From assembly GCF_048128805.1 (NCBI RefSeq), contig NC_136016.1:17692176-17756175 (forward strand): DNA of 64,000 nt. Direction: 5' to 3'. The notes below the pieces were generated by a model. That model saw only the letters and a program-made list of their open reading frames with translations, made no database searches and had not been told where the DNA came from. Shown here piece after piece: positions 37,265-50,671 of this stretch (positions are counted from its first letter, which is position 1; each line of letters starts with the position of its first letter). This DNA comes from Centroberyx gerrardi. Lineage: Eukaryota; Chordata; Actinopteri; Beryciformes; Berycidae. Position numbers and translations under genes: made by a program.

Positions 37265-40204
37265 TGACAAATTTATGATATTTAATTTGTACCACTCTCA
37301 CTGTGTCAGACTCATAAAGGTATTCATGTATTGTGTTAAAGGAAAGATTTTACCCTCAGATACTTTTACACTGTTATATATCATCAATCTGTGATGTTCA
37401 GTGCATTCCAGGAGTTAATTTGTGATGATGTGTTGTAATTTACTTTTTTGGTGTATACACTTTCCCTCAACCTGCTTCTTCTACTTCTACGTCAGTTAGT
37501 AATTTCCTTCATTTCCCAGAATGACTTTCAACATCCTCCAGAGAATGGATGTGAACTTGCTTTCAATCAAAGGTGGGCATATGGGCATATAAATATAGCT
37601 AGCTAGCAAATAATATAATACTTCCATGCTAGCCAACTAGTTCGTGAACTTTGAGGTGTGTCTATGATTGCAAACGTGCCTCTTACTCTAAACACTACAT
37701 GTCTTGTGGCTGCATTGCATTATGGTCTATCGAGGCTACTGCCCGTGCCTCTTTTACAATGGATTTCTCCCTGTATGATTGTCAAACATTGGTGCAAAAT
37801 TGTGAGTCTAGAAAGAAGCCCTTGTTCTGACGCCAAAACCTGACGTTTCAGATCACTGAAAAACGTTCTGCTATCAAACTCCGTTGTAGCTGTACTGGAA
37901 ATATCTCGATGTGACGACACATTGACTACGTTTGACCTTGGGAATAAGAAAAATAGACCACCAAACAACAAAGTGGGCCCAGAAATGCAAGGTGCATCAC
38001 CAATGGCTGTTTTTTTAACAGTGTGTTTTAGGGTGGATTATTCCTTTAATACACATGAACTGAAACAATGTAATATACATACTTCAATCATGGTGGAATG
38101 TGACTAAGCAGTGCTAAGTGGCTGGTAAGAGCCGTCGGCACTTTTCACGTTGGATGAATTGCAAGAAACGGAGAGAAACGGAGAAACTGACGAAGCCATT
38201 TAAGCATCAGATGTGTTGACAGTCTGGCGGCGTGTTATTCTAACAAAGTGCACTCATACATTGTGTACCAGCCCAGCCGGTCTGGCCTGTCTCTGGATGT
38301 GTCAGGAGCTCCCGTTACCCCTGGTCTTCCTTTCCCTTCCCTCCACACTCATTCCAGGGAAACATGTGCGCTGGAATTCTCCCCCAATTAAGACAGGGAT
38401 TAGCCGGGTCCACTGTGGGAACCGGCCGAGTGTGGGAAAGCGGAGGGTCTGTCCCCCTCTCCTTCCCTCTCTCACTCTCAGCCTCATTCTCACTCGCTCT
38501 TGTTCATCAAGCTCCCTCCCTTCCCTCCCCTGTCTTTCTCACCCTCTCTGCTCCCTCACCCTTACTGTAATTCTTCCTTCTCTCTTTTCTCACCCTATAT
38601 TCTGTTTCTCCTCCACACTCTCCTATCTTTTCACCCCAGCTTTACATTTTACCTTTTAATTTGCCTTTCTGCTTAAGCCTCATTCCCCAAAATCCATTTC
38701 TCATTGTACTCCCCAGCAATTCTCCCCTCCCATCTTCATAATTTTCTAGCCTGACCCCCTTTCCTTTTATTTCATCCTTCATTCTCTCTTTGCACCCACC
38801 CAGAGTCTCCATAGCTTTCAGTCTTAATTCTCCAAGGCTAGCTGAAGTGCACGGTTCCTCTGTGCTCCCCACTCTTGCCCCTTCCCCCCTCCCTCTTAAT
38901 GCCTCTCCAGCCTTCATATTGAAAGCTTGTCTGGAGGGAAGCTGGAGACTCTTAGATGAATAGTCTGAGACTGTAGGACTGAAAGAGGGGGCGAAAAGAC
39001 AGCCCATCAGAAAAGAAAAGACAGGTGCCTCAGAAAGCAGACAGTTATCCAGTCTTGGCACTGGTACAGAATTAAAGGAGTTTACATTGGTAACTTTGAA
39101 TTGTTCTCTTGTAGAATAACTGTATGTGAGGGGTACATATCCAACAAATCAAAACATATTTTAACTAAATTTAAAGATTTAATCCTAAGTTATCATTGCT
39201 GTATGGCAAATACAATTTGCAACAAGCTAAATAGTAAGCAATAATACACATCAGTGTCACGGGACAACATGAGAGACGGCCTATAAAATTTGAATGAGCA
39301 TTGAATAAACTTCCATGGGAATGCCCTCATTGAACTTCACGATCACTTTGACCTTGTAACTACTCTTCTTTCTCATGATCTTGCAATAATTTCACTATCA
39401 CACCGAATTCCTCTCTCACTGCCTCCACATTCCTCGTACTCATTGTCACCTTTTCTTCATCGCTCCCACTCTTTCTCTCCTTTCCTGGCGTTCCCACAAA
39501 TCCCTTCCCTCTGCACTCCTCCACACAAGGCTTGTCCGTTCCAATTACGGCTGGGCCGTCCGGCCCCCGGCTCACACACAGCTCGCTCTCATTAAGCCTG
39601 TATCAATTAGGCATTAGCCTGCTAAAACAAAGGGCCTCTTGACGAGCAGCCCGTCGCAGGCCATGTGAGGTACTTCCTCTCCATCGCTCCACCCTGCTTC
39701 CCATCCTCAAACCGACATTCATTCATTCAAACTTTTCTCCATTGTACCAGTCACCAAACAAATCTAGATCCAAAACATGGCCAACAGATCTAGATGACAG
39801 TAAAGAAAGTGAATCACAATGCATCCAACATTTAATTTTGGCTGTAATATTGATTAGGTCAAGTATAGAGTGATGGTCTTACATTATAATGATAATTTCA
39901 GGTAATTCAGAACGTTAATGTCCTGTGTATTCTTCTTAACAAATTCTTTATGAATGTGATTTTATCTTCTGTCAACAACAAAGATATTATTGTGTGCTTA
40001 TGTAGTTTTGTATGTGTGAATTATCACTGTCCCATCACAGCTCAGCAATGCTACTGATGGAATGTAAAAATTCTCAGTCACTTGCAGTTATTTAGGTATA
40101 TTTTTTGGGGTACATTGATAGATTGGTTTAATAGACAGGCTTATGTTTTTCAATTCCAAAGCCAAATATTAATGAGGAAAAAAAAGATTGAGAATGACAT
40201 CTTT

Positions 40205-40313
40205 ATCCCTTCAATCATACTTATGGGCCTACGCGTTTCGGAGCAAGCTTGTCGTATCCTGATGAAGGAGCTTGCTCTGAAACACGTAGGCCAATAAGCA
40301 TGATTGAAGGGAT
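40205..40313. repeat. 45-bp-arm fold-back (hairpin) with hammerhead-like core motif
   Basis: The left arm 40205-40249 and right arm 40269-40313 are complementary at 41 of 45 positions, with a 19-nt loop. Weaker complementarity extends outward on both sides (about 40175 to 40345). Two of the four differences look like CpG decay: the left arm has CGCG and CGG where the right arm has ACACG and CTGAA. The plus strand carries CTGATGA, a small stem, GAAAC and GTA in the order of a hammerhead ribozyme core. Confidence 0.8.
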
Positions 40314-43300
40314 CGAGTTGCCATCCTGAATCTTTTATTCCCCGTTGCTATTAGCTTTAGTTCCCTGGACTGAGCAACCCTTTAGCGGTAGGATAGAAGC
40401 CAGCACTATTCCAGCACCTCACTAAAAGCCAAATATTACTTTGAATTTAAAAACTCACATCCAGCCATTTTATTTTTCTTGTCCAAAAGGGATCATGGGA
40501 TTTGGGGGATTTTTGTGACAGACTACAAAGAAATCGGTGGAGATGACAGTGTTGTGACAAGAGCCTGAATTGGGGGGCAAAAGTTAAAAGTTAAACAATG
40601 AAAATGTTTCCATGGCCAGGTCATTTTATACAAAAGTGGACAAAATATGCAACTGCTTGACCCCACTCCTCCCTATTTCTCCTTGTAAAGTAGGCATTTT
40701 TGATATATGTAATGCTCTTTCTGACACATTTAAATGTTTGTTTTAATACACAGAGAAAGCAGCAGAAGGGTGGGAGACAATATCTTCTTTAAATTATCAA
40801 TGCCGGACATTTACTTGCCAATTAATTTGTTTTTTGTTTTTGTTTTTTTTTGGTCTCAAGACAAGCTATGCTCTTCTAAGTCTTAACATGTTGTATTTCA
40901 GACATTCATGTATATTTTTAGCAGGTTGTGTGATGTAGAATAAAGCATTAAAACCATCATTATGAAGAACATTAAAAGGCAACTTAAATAACAACTTTTG
41001 ATATGAATGTACTTTATTCTAGACGGCCATTAAGCACAATGGTACAACAGTCAGATTAACCAAACATTTTGAATGACAAAATGTGCCAAATCAATGTTTT
41101 AAGTGCAACCATGACATTAGGTGCTCACTCTTGTTATTAACATCTTGTAATGGCAGAATTATGACACCCATCTTCCAATCCATCCTGAATAGCCCCCACT
41201 TTTCATCAATATTTAATCTTTAACTGATCATTTAAAACCCATTAATGTCTAACAATAGTGTCTGAAAGTCTGAATGTCTGGATGGCTACAGCAATAACAA
41301 TCCAACATTTGTCTCAGTAGGAAGGGCGAGCCAGATTGTGCCAAGTCTCACCTTCCTACAGTACATTTCATGCCTTCATGCATATTTAATTGGGGTGTGT
41401 GTTGGTAAGTGGTAGATAATAAGATTGCCTTTCACTTTAAGCAAAATCACAGGGATAAAATAATTGATTTAATAATAATGTTTAATAATTTATTTCAGTA
41501 AAATATGATAATCATTTGGATTGAACAGACAGGCGAAGCACAAGCTTACTGCATTTACATAATATTCTCATGCTGGTCTCATGTCTGTGTGTCTGGACAA
41601 CTGCTCGACCTGCAACAATCGATTTGTGTGCAGGATTTGTACACACACAATGGAGGTCAGAGGAATAAGATACAGGAGATAAAACACTTTTCAATCATTC
41701 TACCAGTCACTGATACAGTACCATATACAGCAGGGAATGGAGTTCAGTTGTTAAGATTGGCCTACATGTCTAACCTTTTGAAAAAAAAAAACTTGGAAAA
41801 TGGAAAAAGATATTAGGCTGTAACATCATGGGAGCACTCAGGACCAATGTTGCTTCTAAGATATTTTGGTGACGCCTAATAATTTATCACATGACCAAGT
41901 CATATCGTGTCACTCATCAGTCATTGCTCCACAGAAATTTAGTTGACATAAACAGGTTTCGAAGTTTTGGTGGCAAATTATATTAGACACGGGGCATTGT
42001 CATATCTTATGGTTTAGTGAAGCCAGAGGCGTTGTTAAGGCAGAGTTGTTGCATGGTTTGGCACATGCATTTAATTTTCTAGAGGATAACTGGAGATGAT
42101 ATCCTCAGCCACTTCTTTTTATGGGACTTTTTTGCACAATTTGTCATGTTTTCAACCTTTTTGGAGGATTGTAAAAAAATCACCACTAAAATACAGCATT
42201 TTTTAAAAGGGCTGTGGGTTTGTTGGTGTATTTATCTCACTAATCTAATCTAATCCTATTATTATTATTATTATTACTATTAATGTGAGGATGTATAGTG
42301 TACACACATATAGACCAGTAAACAGTTGTTCCCAGTCTAATAAGTCAAATCCAAAATGCCCCTGTCGGTCAGTTGGAAAAACTTGGCAAATTGCCTTGGC
42401 AACTAGCTGGGGTGCACCAGTCTAACTTACTATTACATGTCTTATTACAACAATTTCTACTACTGTTTCTACTGTGTTCTTCTTCTCTTTTGTTTAATCA
42501 TAGTAAATTAAAATCCATACAAGTTTGCAGAGGCCTCTGCAGGCACATTGCCTCAGTCTTTGTTGGCTGAGCAACACAGAACAACCTGGTTTTGATTTTC
42601 CCACAGATCTGCCGGTGAGAGGAGTGGTCCCCCGCACCCGGCTCTTTGGCACGGTGACTATGTTGGCACAGACCCAGGCTGTACGCCCCCCACCCCCTTT
42701 CCCAGAGGTCCTGGGAGTGTAATACATTACTAACAAAATCCCACTTCCCATTCCTCTCCAACCTCCACACCCCTGCTCCGCTCCCCCCTCCCACAGTTGG
42801 CATGCCCCCTGAAAAGGGGATCATGACATGCTTGATATGACTCTCCCTCTTTCCATCTCCTCTGTTTTTTCCCATCACTCTCCGGGGCTTTCTTAGCCTC
42901 AGTGTTTAGTCTTTTCCACCAGACTGCGGATTCCAACACAGAGTTTGTCTTGAGCTAAACTTACTGACACCTTTTAAAAGGGACCATTACATTATCAATT
43001 AATGATGCTTTTAAAAGGACCGTCTGATTTAAAGCTATGTCAGCTGTAAACTATGGCACGAAACTCAGTCAGCAACCGCAGTGCCGTTAACACCGTGAAA
43101 CAAATGCAGTACCAGCGCCCTTTCACTGTTAAAGGGATTTAAAGGGACTATGTGCTTATTCACAACAACACTGAGTAGGTTATAAATATGAACCCACATT
43201 CTGGAAAAAGCCCGGCTTGTTTGCGCCGCAGTTCTCATCCCGGCATTGAGGGAAAGTATTCACGGGTGAGTATGTGTCTGGGTAACATGTAATGACATTA

Positions 43301-43753
43301 TTCTCACCAGGGTGACCCTTCATTGTCACTATGCTTTCTTCTCCCAAGCTCGTGAAATTGACATAAGCTTTACAAACATTCCAGGCATTTTTTTCTCAAG
43401 GCCGGATTTCTTTAGGGCCCTTTCATACAGGGAACCACCAGTATGAGCAGCTCCACCTAGTGGTGAAGTAAAAATACAGGGATGAACATTGCAATGGCCG
43501 AAAGCTTGAATGCCTTTAAAACCAGTTAATCAGTTAGATTTAAATCAAGTGAGCACTTAAAAACATTGTCAACTAGTAATCAAACATTTAAACTTGAATA
43601 TAATTATGACAGCCTATTCTTACTGGTTCATGTATTTGTGGTTTTACAGAGTATTATGTTTGAGTTCTCATGTTAAGATTTCATCTCTGTTAGGTTTTTT
43701 GATTTAAAAAAAAAAAGTAGAATCTAGCATATATGACAATACATAACAGGTGT

Positions 43754-46700
43754 TTAGATTTCATGGCTGTGTTTTTTTATGGAGCGACGGAGTAAGAAGG
43801 GCACAGGGGCCTCAGCACTTTGGGAACGCCCCGCCTCCTCTGGCCCATGCAGCCTGCGCAGACGTGTGATCTCCTGTTTATACCTGCAGGCAGTGGTGAA
43901 GCTCAATATAACGCTCTTCTGAAAGTGAATACTGTATGGCCGAGACATCGAGCAATTTCCTGACCTGCCCAGGTGGTTGTCGACGTAGTCCTGCAGCTCG
44001 GACACCTGCACCTCAGCTACTGTGGCTCTGGTGAGGAGAAAGGCACGCTCTTTCTCAAAGCCTTCCTGTGTGAACAATGGGTGAATCTTCAAATCACTTT
44101 CATGACAGAATACTTTCCTTTTCTCCCAACAAAAGCCTTGAAGAACAAAGGGTCTTATCTTAAAAAACAAACAAAATGCATCTATGACAAGATATTTTTT
44201 AAGATAATTTGATTAAAAGTTTATTATCATGGATATATAAAGACAATATCATATAATGGATACGTAATAATAATATTAGGAGGGTAAATAGACTCATTCA
44301 ATCTATAATTTAAGTGGAGAGAGAGCATTGTTTACCAGTGTAGAGTTTGTGATCTCCCTTAGCTGTTTCCTTATGTCCACCCAGAAGTCCTCAGATATCT
44401 TCCCTGATTTCGCCGGCCTAATGCAGTTACAGCATTAATCATTTTCCATAACCCTGTCACCACAGCGGATGAGTTTTAAAAGTCACTTGGTAAGATATAA
44501 AAATTGTACTCACTCCTGACAGCTCACTGTTTGAACGGGCATTTTGAGGATAGCCACCTGAAAAGTATAAATTAGGGTAGGGGTTGTGATGAATCACACA
44601 TTTACAAAGAATTAAATATAAACTAAGCAAGCAATGCAAAAATGTCCATGTAATAAATAGAATCTAAGCTGCAGTGTTCTGGCCTTCAGTCTAAAAGCAC
44701 CAAGTTCTTTTTGTTTATTTTAAGGTCAAAGGTCAAGACTACAGTTTAGATTTAATATCAACAAATACTACATCCATAAATGCTGTTAAATAATATACAG
44801 TCCACTTCTGCACCAACAATCCAACATAAACTTTGAAGTCATTTTTTCCCCAGTTTCACTTCTCACACAATCACTGCTCTCTGGCTCTGTAGGGAAGTTT
44901 ACACACAAAAGAAGAAGCCCCACAGACCAAACACAAGCAATCGGCAGACAAAACAAAAAGAGATCAATCAACTTCAAAGGAGTCACCTCTCCTTTGTACT
45001 ACCTGCTCCCGGGCGGCTTGTAGCTGACCCTCCAGCCTCGCCTTGTCCTGGCGAAGGCGCTGCAGCTCCCTCTCTGTCTCGCTGCTCAGATCACTGGGCT
45101 CCAGGCTGAAGTGGCCTTCTGGGAGTCCAGGGTCCAGACCGCTCTCCGGTTTGGCCAAGATCTGCTCCCTCTGAACCCTAACATGACGGGGTACAGACAG
45201 AGGGTTTTACTCATTGCAGATTTATTGATTACAGTACTAGAAAACACACAAGTGAAACATGTCGTCCCCCACAGATGATGCAGGCACACCATGGGCCAAT
45301 CAGTAACAAGATACATCATCTCTCCAAGTTTCACCAAAATCGGACTGGTGGTGTAGCAGTTAAGGCCCTTCAAAGTTTGAAATTTTGACCTTGATTTATA
45401 GCATCCCCATCAGGCCAATCAGTGTAATGTTTTTATACACCATAACCGTGTCAAAATACATCATCTTTCCAAGTTTCGTCAAAGTCGCACCAGTGGTATC
45501 TGAGATATCAGGTTTGAGTAAAAAGTTTTGACCTGTAATTACGGCACCCCCATTAGGACAATCAGTGCAAATTTTTGTGTCAGTCGGACTTTTAGAGTTA
45601 GGAGTCAGTCTTCACTACACATTTCATGCACATAAATAGCAGGATGTGCAAATACGCACACTCATGTCTAAAACAACAGGAAAGTCTATGGAGAGCGCCA
45701 CCTGTATGCAATGAGGAGGGCATGATGGGTTTTGGTGACTCTCTGCAGTCTCTTCTTGTAGGAGCGAGCAGCGGAGGCTAGCTGCTCCTCCCTCACCCTG
45801 TAGGACGAACGCACATCCTGGAGCATGCTGTCCACAAACGCCCTCATCTTCCCCCCCTCCAAACGGCCTTTTCCCTTTCTGCTTTCTCCAAGTCCATCAA
45901 TATACTCCTGGATGAAAGAAATGCAGATGGATGTTATGGTATGGGTGGTTGTGGAAGGACAAAAATGTGGTGTACATACCAAAAAAAGATGAATATGGCT
46001 GTGTTTAGGGGTAAGAAAACTGGTCTGACATCTTGTTTTTCCAAGTCCAAAAGCCAACATGCCCTACTTTTTATGCATTTAAGTGTGTGTATATGTTTGG
46101 TTATATATGAGTGTGTGTTTGCGTGTGTGCTGCTACTCACAGCTAAGTCCTGTAAGTAGCACACCAGCCTCGCACGGTATTCCTCATTCAGCTCTTTGAC
46201 TTGCAGTTGCAGCTTGGAGTTTTCCTCTTCCACCTCCTTCACTTGGCTCTGAGAGCATAGCAGGGCCTTTAATGGAAACCACACATACATATACAACCAA
46301 ATAATCAGGTGATATGAATCTAAACATGGCACGCGTCCGCCATGTGACTTCTGTAACCTGTTATGGAAATGTTCAGGTAGCAAAATATTCCTAACAATCA
46401 ATTTAGAAATGTAAATCAGTAGTTGCCCAGAAGGGATTGTTCATGCTTACCGCACTCTGTTCAGACAGTTTCTGCTGGGTGTTATGGATCGCTCTCTTGT
46501 TCTCCTGTTGCTCTTTACCCATAGCCACCCTGATGACCAAACACAGACTCAACCACAACAGAGTAGTGACCAAAACCCAGAGACAGCCACATCATAGCAG
46601 GAAGCAAGGAGACCACATCACACACACAAACCCACACGGCAAATGAAGCCGCAGCTGAATAGAACAAAATCAAAGAGGGAACCACACAGCAGATGCGTGT

Positions 46701-49395
46701 GGGATGAACATCCTGAGATTGGTTTGGCCTTTTGATGATTGAGATGGAAAGATAATGATGCCTCATCTTAATTAAGTTTATGATGTATAAGTAAATGACA
46801 AACATTCATTTGCCCTCACACTTTCTCCTCCAGTCTCTTCTGCTGCTCCTCATAGCTGTTCTTCATCTTCTCCAACATGTCTTTGATCTCATCTTGGTTT
46901 CCAAGCAGCTACACGTGAATAAATAAATAAGAAAACATACAAGGTTGTTTACCAAAACACTTACCTATTAGTTGACTAGGTTACCAATGCCAATAAAATG
47001 CACTTGAAACTTGCTTGCCGCTATTCCATTTGCTCCATTTCACAGACAGTGAGATATAACATATTCTATACAGAGTACTCACACTTTTCTCCAGAGTTTT
47101 TTGCTCTTTGTCCAGTGCTGCCAGATCCTCAGGCTGTGAAGACATCGATATAAGTTTGTAACTTATATTGCAAATAGATAATGGTGGTTGCCATTATCAT
47201 CATTAAATAAATAGTTCACCTCAAAATAAAACCTCAGAAATGAACGGGGCCATCTTTTTACAGCTCCCAAAAGATAAATGAGGTAAATATTGGACTTTTG
47301 GACCCACTGTTCAATCATTTGGCAGCAAAACACTTGGATTATGCTGCATGAGCTGTTTGGAAAAATTTGATGGATAGTTTCTGCTTTTTTTGGAGCTGTA
47401 AAAAGATGGACCTGTTAACTTCAATAGTTTGAAGTAGAGTTTCAAATTACATGGAGGTGGAAAATGATTGAAAAAACCAAACTAATCCTTTAATATACCA
47501 CTACTACTACTACTCATAACCATAACCTTTATCAACACAGAAATTGACAAATTTGAAAAAATGAAATCTAGAAAAAGGCAGATTTGGGGGAAAAATATTG
47601 ATGTTGTTGCTGTGATACTGTCATTTACATGACTTAATGTGAATTGGTCAATAAAACCACCAAATTTTGGTTAAATGTCATCTTGTTTTGACAAATCACT
47701 AGGAATTAGCGCTGCACCTATAACATGGTTAGGTAGACAACTACAACCTGCACCCATATGCATGAAAGGTAAGCTCTGCCCCTGCTATTACTATTTCTAC
47801 AACTACTACTACTACTGCTGCTAATAATAATGGCAAATAATAACTAGTAATGCACACTTCCTTTCAGCTAGCCCACTATAACCAGAATCATAACAGCACA
47901 CCATCTCACCCTGACTCTGCTGTGCGACATGCGGCTGACCAAGGCCCGCACTCGGTCCAGCTCCCCATGCAGGCCCTGGGTGGAGGCCCTCACACTCTGC
48001 TGCTGCTCCTCCAGCCGCCTGCGGAGGGCGTCCTGGGCCCGGGCCAGGGCGAGCAGCTCTCCGCTCAGCTCCTCGCTGTGGGCCACCTCTCTGTCATGGG
48101 CCTCGGTCAGAGCCAGGTAGTTCCTCTTCAGGGTGACGTACTCCTCCGTCAGGTCCGCACCGGTCTTCTCACCCGCGTGCAGACGGGCCTCAGCCGACTG
48201 GAGGTCCCTACGGAGCTTGTCTCGCTCCATCTCAAGCTCTGTTATCACTCCGTCTTGGTTCAGTATCTAAACAGGGGAAAGAGCAGCACAGGCAGCCTCA
48301 GTGGATAAATAGCAATGAGTTACCTTAGTGGTATGAAGAAGTCATAGGTCCAGGATCATAGTGTAAACAGGGATGTAGTGGAGAGTAAACCAACCCAAAC
48401 TCTATTTTACCCACCTTTTTATTTGGGGAATAGAGTTTACCCACCTTTTGTAGGCTGATATACATTTTTATGACCTGAATTCCTAGTATACATCATAGTA
48501 AGAAGTATGAAACAGATGCAAGTTGTAAGATGATAGGGAAAAAGATGATGATAAAGGAAAAAGCAAAAGTGAACGCTTCTCTGAAAATTAAAAGTTGATT
48601 TTTCTCATGTTAGTGGTTGTTTGCCAACTGGGGGTCAAAGTAAGTATGTAAATCCTCACCTTGTTTTTCAGCTCAAACGTCTCTTCCTCAAACTGCTCTC
48701 TCATCTTGTTGGTCTGAATTTGTACCTCCACAAGTTCCTTTGATATCTGAAAGATTAGGACAGGAAAGAGGAATCCTTCTGGGTGGACACTGGCCAAAGA
48801 TTGCTCTCAGTTCAATGGTTGACATAATGTAATCTACCTTCAGCTTCTCCTCTTCAGCCTGGACCAGTCTGCAGGACAGGTCTGTCTTGGAGCTGGCCAG
48901 CTGGCCCAGTCTGCTCTCCAGGTAGCCCACTTTGGTGAAAAGGCGCTCATTTTTGTCATGCAGCTGAAGCTAAATTGAGGGAACAGAAGGACTTTGTTGC
49001 ACTGAAAGAGGTGGCATATTCCCTCTTCTTGTTAACACAAATTATTAGACATGTCTCTCATGTTGACTGTGTTGTAAATCTGAGGGAAACTTTGGTAAAT
49101 TTGAGGGAAACACCTAGGGAATTGAAAGCTGTATTTCTGAGTCACACAAAAGCATGAAATTGTAACTAAAGAGACCATGTTCAATGATGTTATTTTTTCT
49201 CTTTCAGAAAAGGACAATCCCAGATATTGTGCAGGAGTGAGCTAATTGAGGAAAAATGCACAGGGAAAACCACAACATAATGAGGACTAAACTAGCCTAC
49301 TTTAACAAGACTAATTTACTCACATTTTCCTCTGTCAAAGACCGAAGTCGTTCCTGAAGTTCATTAAGAGATGGTTGATGGTCCTGGGAGTCCAT
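43754..49395 (-). CDS. ccdc78: CCDC78, coiled-coil deuterosome-associated protein (complete, 14 exons)
   Basis: Linked to deuterosome-mediated centriole amplification in multiciliated cells; human variants are associated with a congenital myopathy. Coding exons, from the start: 49324-49395, 48838-48969, 48660-48746, 47910-48266, 47083-47133, 46820-46908, 46451-46529, 46141-46266, 45702-45907, 45003-45177, 44514-44557, 44336-44417, 43965-44065 and 43754-43883. All phases agree, giving 1731 bp (576 aa plus stop). Matches to recalled human CCDC78: ISKELVEVQIQTN (human ISKELVDIQITTH), EENSKLQLQVKELNEEYRAR, REEQLASAARSYKKRL and FWVDIRKQLREITNST. Nearly the whole protein is Glu/Lys/Leu/Gln-rich predicted coiled coil; exon 4 alone encodes 119 residues. 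Human is about 438 aa, so this protein is longer. The start MDSQDHQPSLNELQERLRSL is the first ATG in frame. An X-box lies just upstream. The terminal exon is basic (LLRRSIKKHSHEI). Confidence 0.93.
45200..45700. repeat. Dispersed teleost repeat with two ~135-bp internal units
   Basis: Two imperfect units follow each other: CCAATCAGTAAC..ATACATCATCTCTCCAAGTTTCACC (45295 on) and CCAATCAGTGTAATG..ATACATCATCTTTCCAAGTTTCGTC (45415 on). A third partial start (ACAATCAGTGCAAA) lies at about 45558. The right end GAGCGCCACC touches the donor of CCDC78 exon 9. The repeat fills most of that intron. Confidence 0.65.
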
Positions 49396-49472
49396 CGTGC
49401 TTTGACTTTTTTAAGTGCTTTACTGTATAGCTACTTCTTAGTGGACACAACCACACTGTATCCACCAACAAT

Positions 49473-49486
49473 GTTACCATGGCTCC
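49473..49486 (-). promoter_or_regulatory. RFX-type X-box in the CCDC78 promoter
   Basis: On the minus strand the site reads GGAGCCATGGTAAC. It matches the RFX consensus GTNRCC-N2-RGYAAC except for one base in the left half; the right half GGTAAC is perfect. It lies 78-91 bp upstream of the CCDC78 ATG, the usual distance for ciliary X-boxes. Binding is inferred. Confidence 0.55.
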
Positions 49487-49499
49487 TTGATAACACGGA

Positions 49500-50613
49500 A
49501 AAAAGCTAAAACATAATCTAAACACTCCAGTTATTTCCCCATACTTCCTGCTCTAATAGCAAGAACGATATCTGATTATGTCTTCTGAACACCATCAAAA
49601 ATGTAAGTTAAAGGTATCAGAATGTTTCTCTACACCTGTTCTTCTCAACGAAAAATCACCATAATATATCGTATTTTGTTATGGTATCACTACAATAGGC
49701 TATTTCTATAAGGACTTACAGTTTTGTTGTGATATTTGTATAGTGTCCTTGTAAAATGTATTCTAGTCTTCTTGGTTCTTTTTATCAAGGACTAAAATCA
49801 CTGCAGTGCGCGAGCTTGATAACAGGCCTATCTCCTTGACAACAGCGCGCTCGTGCGACGACAGTTGGGACAGTTTTTAAACTTATTCTACTTTCCTTGG
49901 CAAGCTGTCATACCTCTGACATTAGTTTGTTTTCAAAATTACCTATTCTTACTTTGGGCAACAGCCACAAAAAATGTCGACTGACAGGCTCCGGTCAAGC
50001 GACGTTCCTGCCCAGGATTAAGAAGATTTCCCCCACGTAAAATGTTTTAGCGTCAAGCTGGCAAGAGATAGCCACAACAATACCGGAAATAATCAGATCT
50101 TCAAAAATAAAAGAATACATGTTTACAAAGTGGCAACAGTGAATCAATTGTAGTATCAAAATATTCTCCCCATCCTTCCAAGTTCTCACATATGATTTAG
50201 GATTATGTCTTTCTTTGTGTAATTTCAGTGGTAGTGGCAGCTTGCACAAGTTTAATGTAATTACAACAAATATGTAGGCTATAAAAGGGCAGGGCGAAAA
50301 CAAGTGCATTTCCATCAAACAAAATTTAATTGAATCTGTTCTTATGGTGACTTTGGTGGCTTTAATTACTAAAAATTAACTTTGTAACACATTTGAATGG
50401 AAGGGTTTTATTTTGAAAGGCTTGAGCAGAAGTTGTACGTTTTATTCTCGCTGACTTCACACCATTTAACTTTGGGATTGGACCAAAGAACAAATTTCAG
50501 CCCAACCCGTGCTTTTGGCACAATCTTTGCCCTATACTTTGCGTAACAGTAATTTCATGTTATTTGATAGTGGAATAATAACAGCATCATCATTATTTGA
50601 CCTGTCAGCTAAC

Positions 50614-50671
<58 letters not shown>

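Larger units (their letters stand above)
31506..43753. other. Gene-free intergenic stretch between METRN and CCDC78
   Basis: Twelve kilobases with no recognisable exon on either strand. Contents: C/CT tract at 32641-32690, (GATA)n at 36030-36079, a perfect hairpin at 37228-37264, a long fold-back at 40205-40313 and a TTA repeat near 42260. The GC-richer pieces around 33.3-33.6 kb and 38.2-39.0 kb carry only incidental open frames. Confidence 0.55.
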
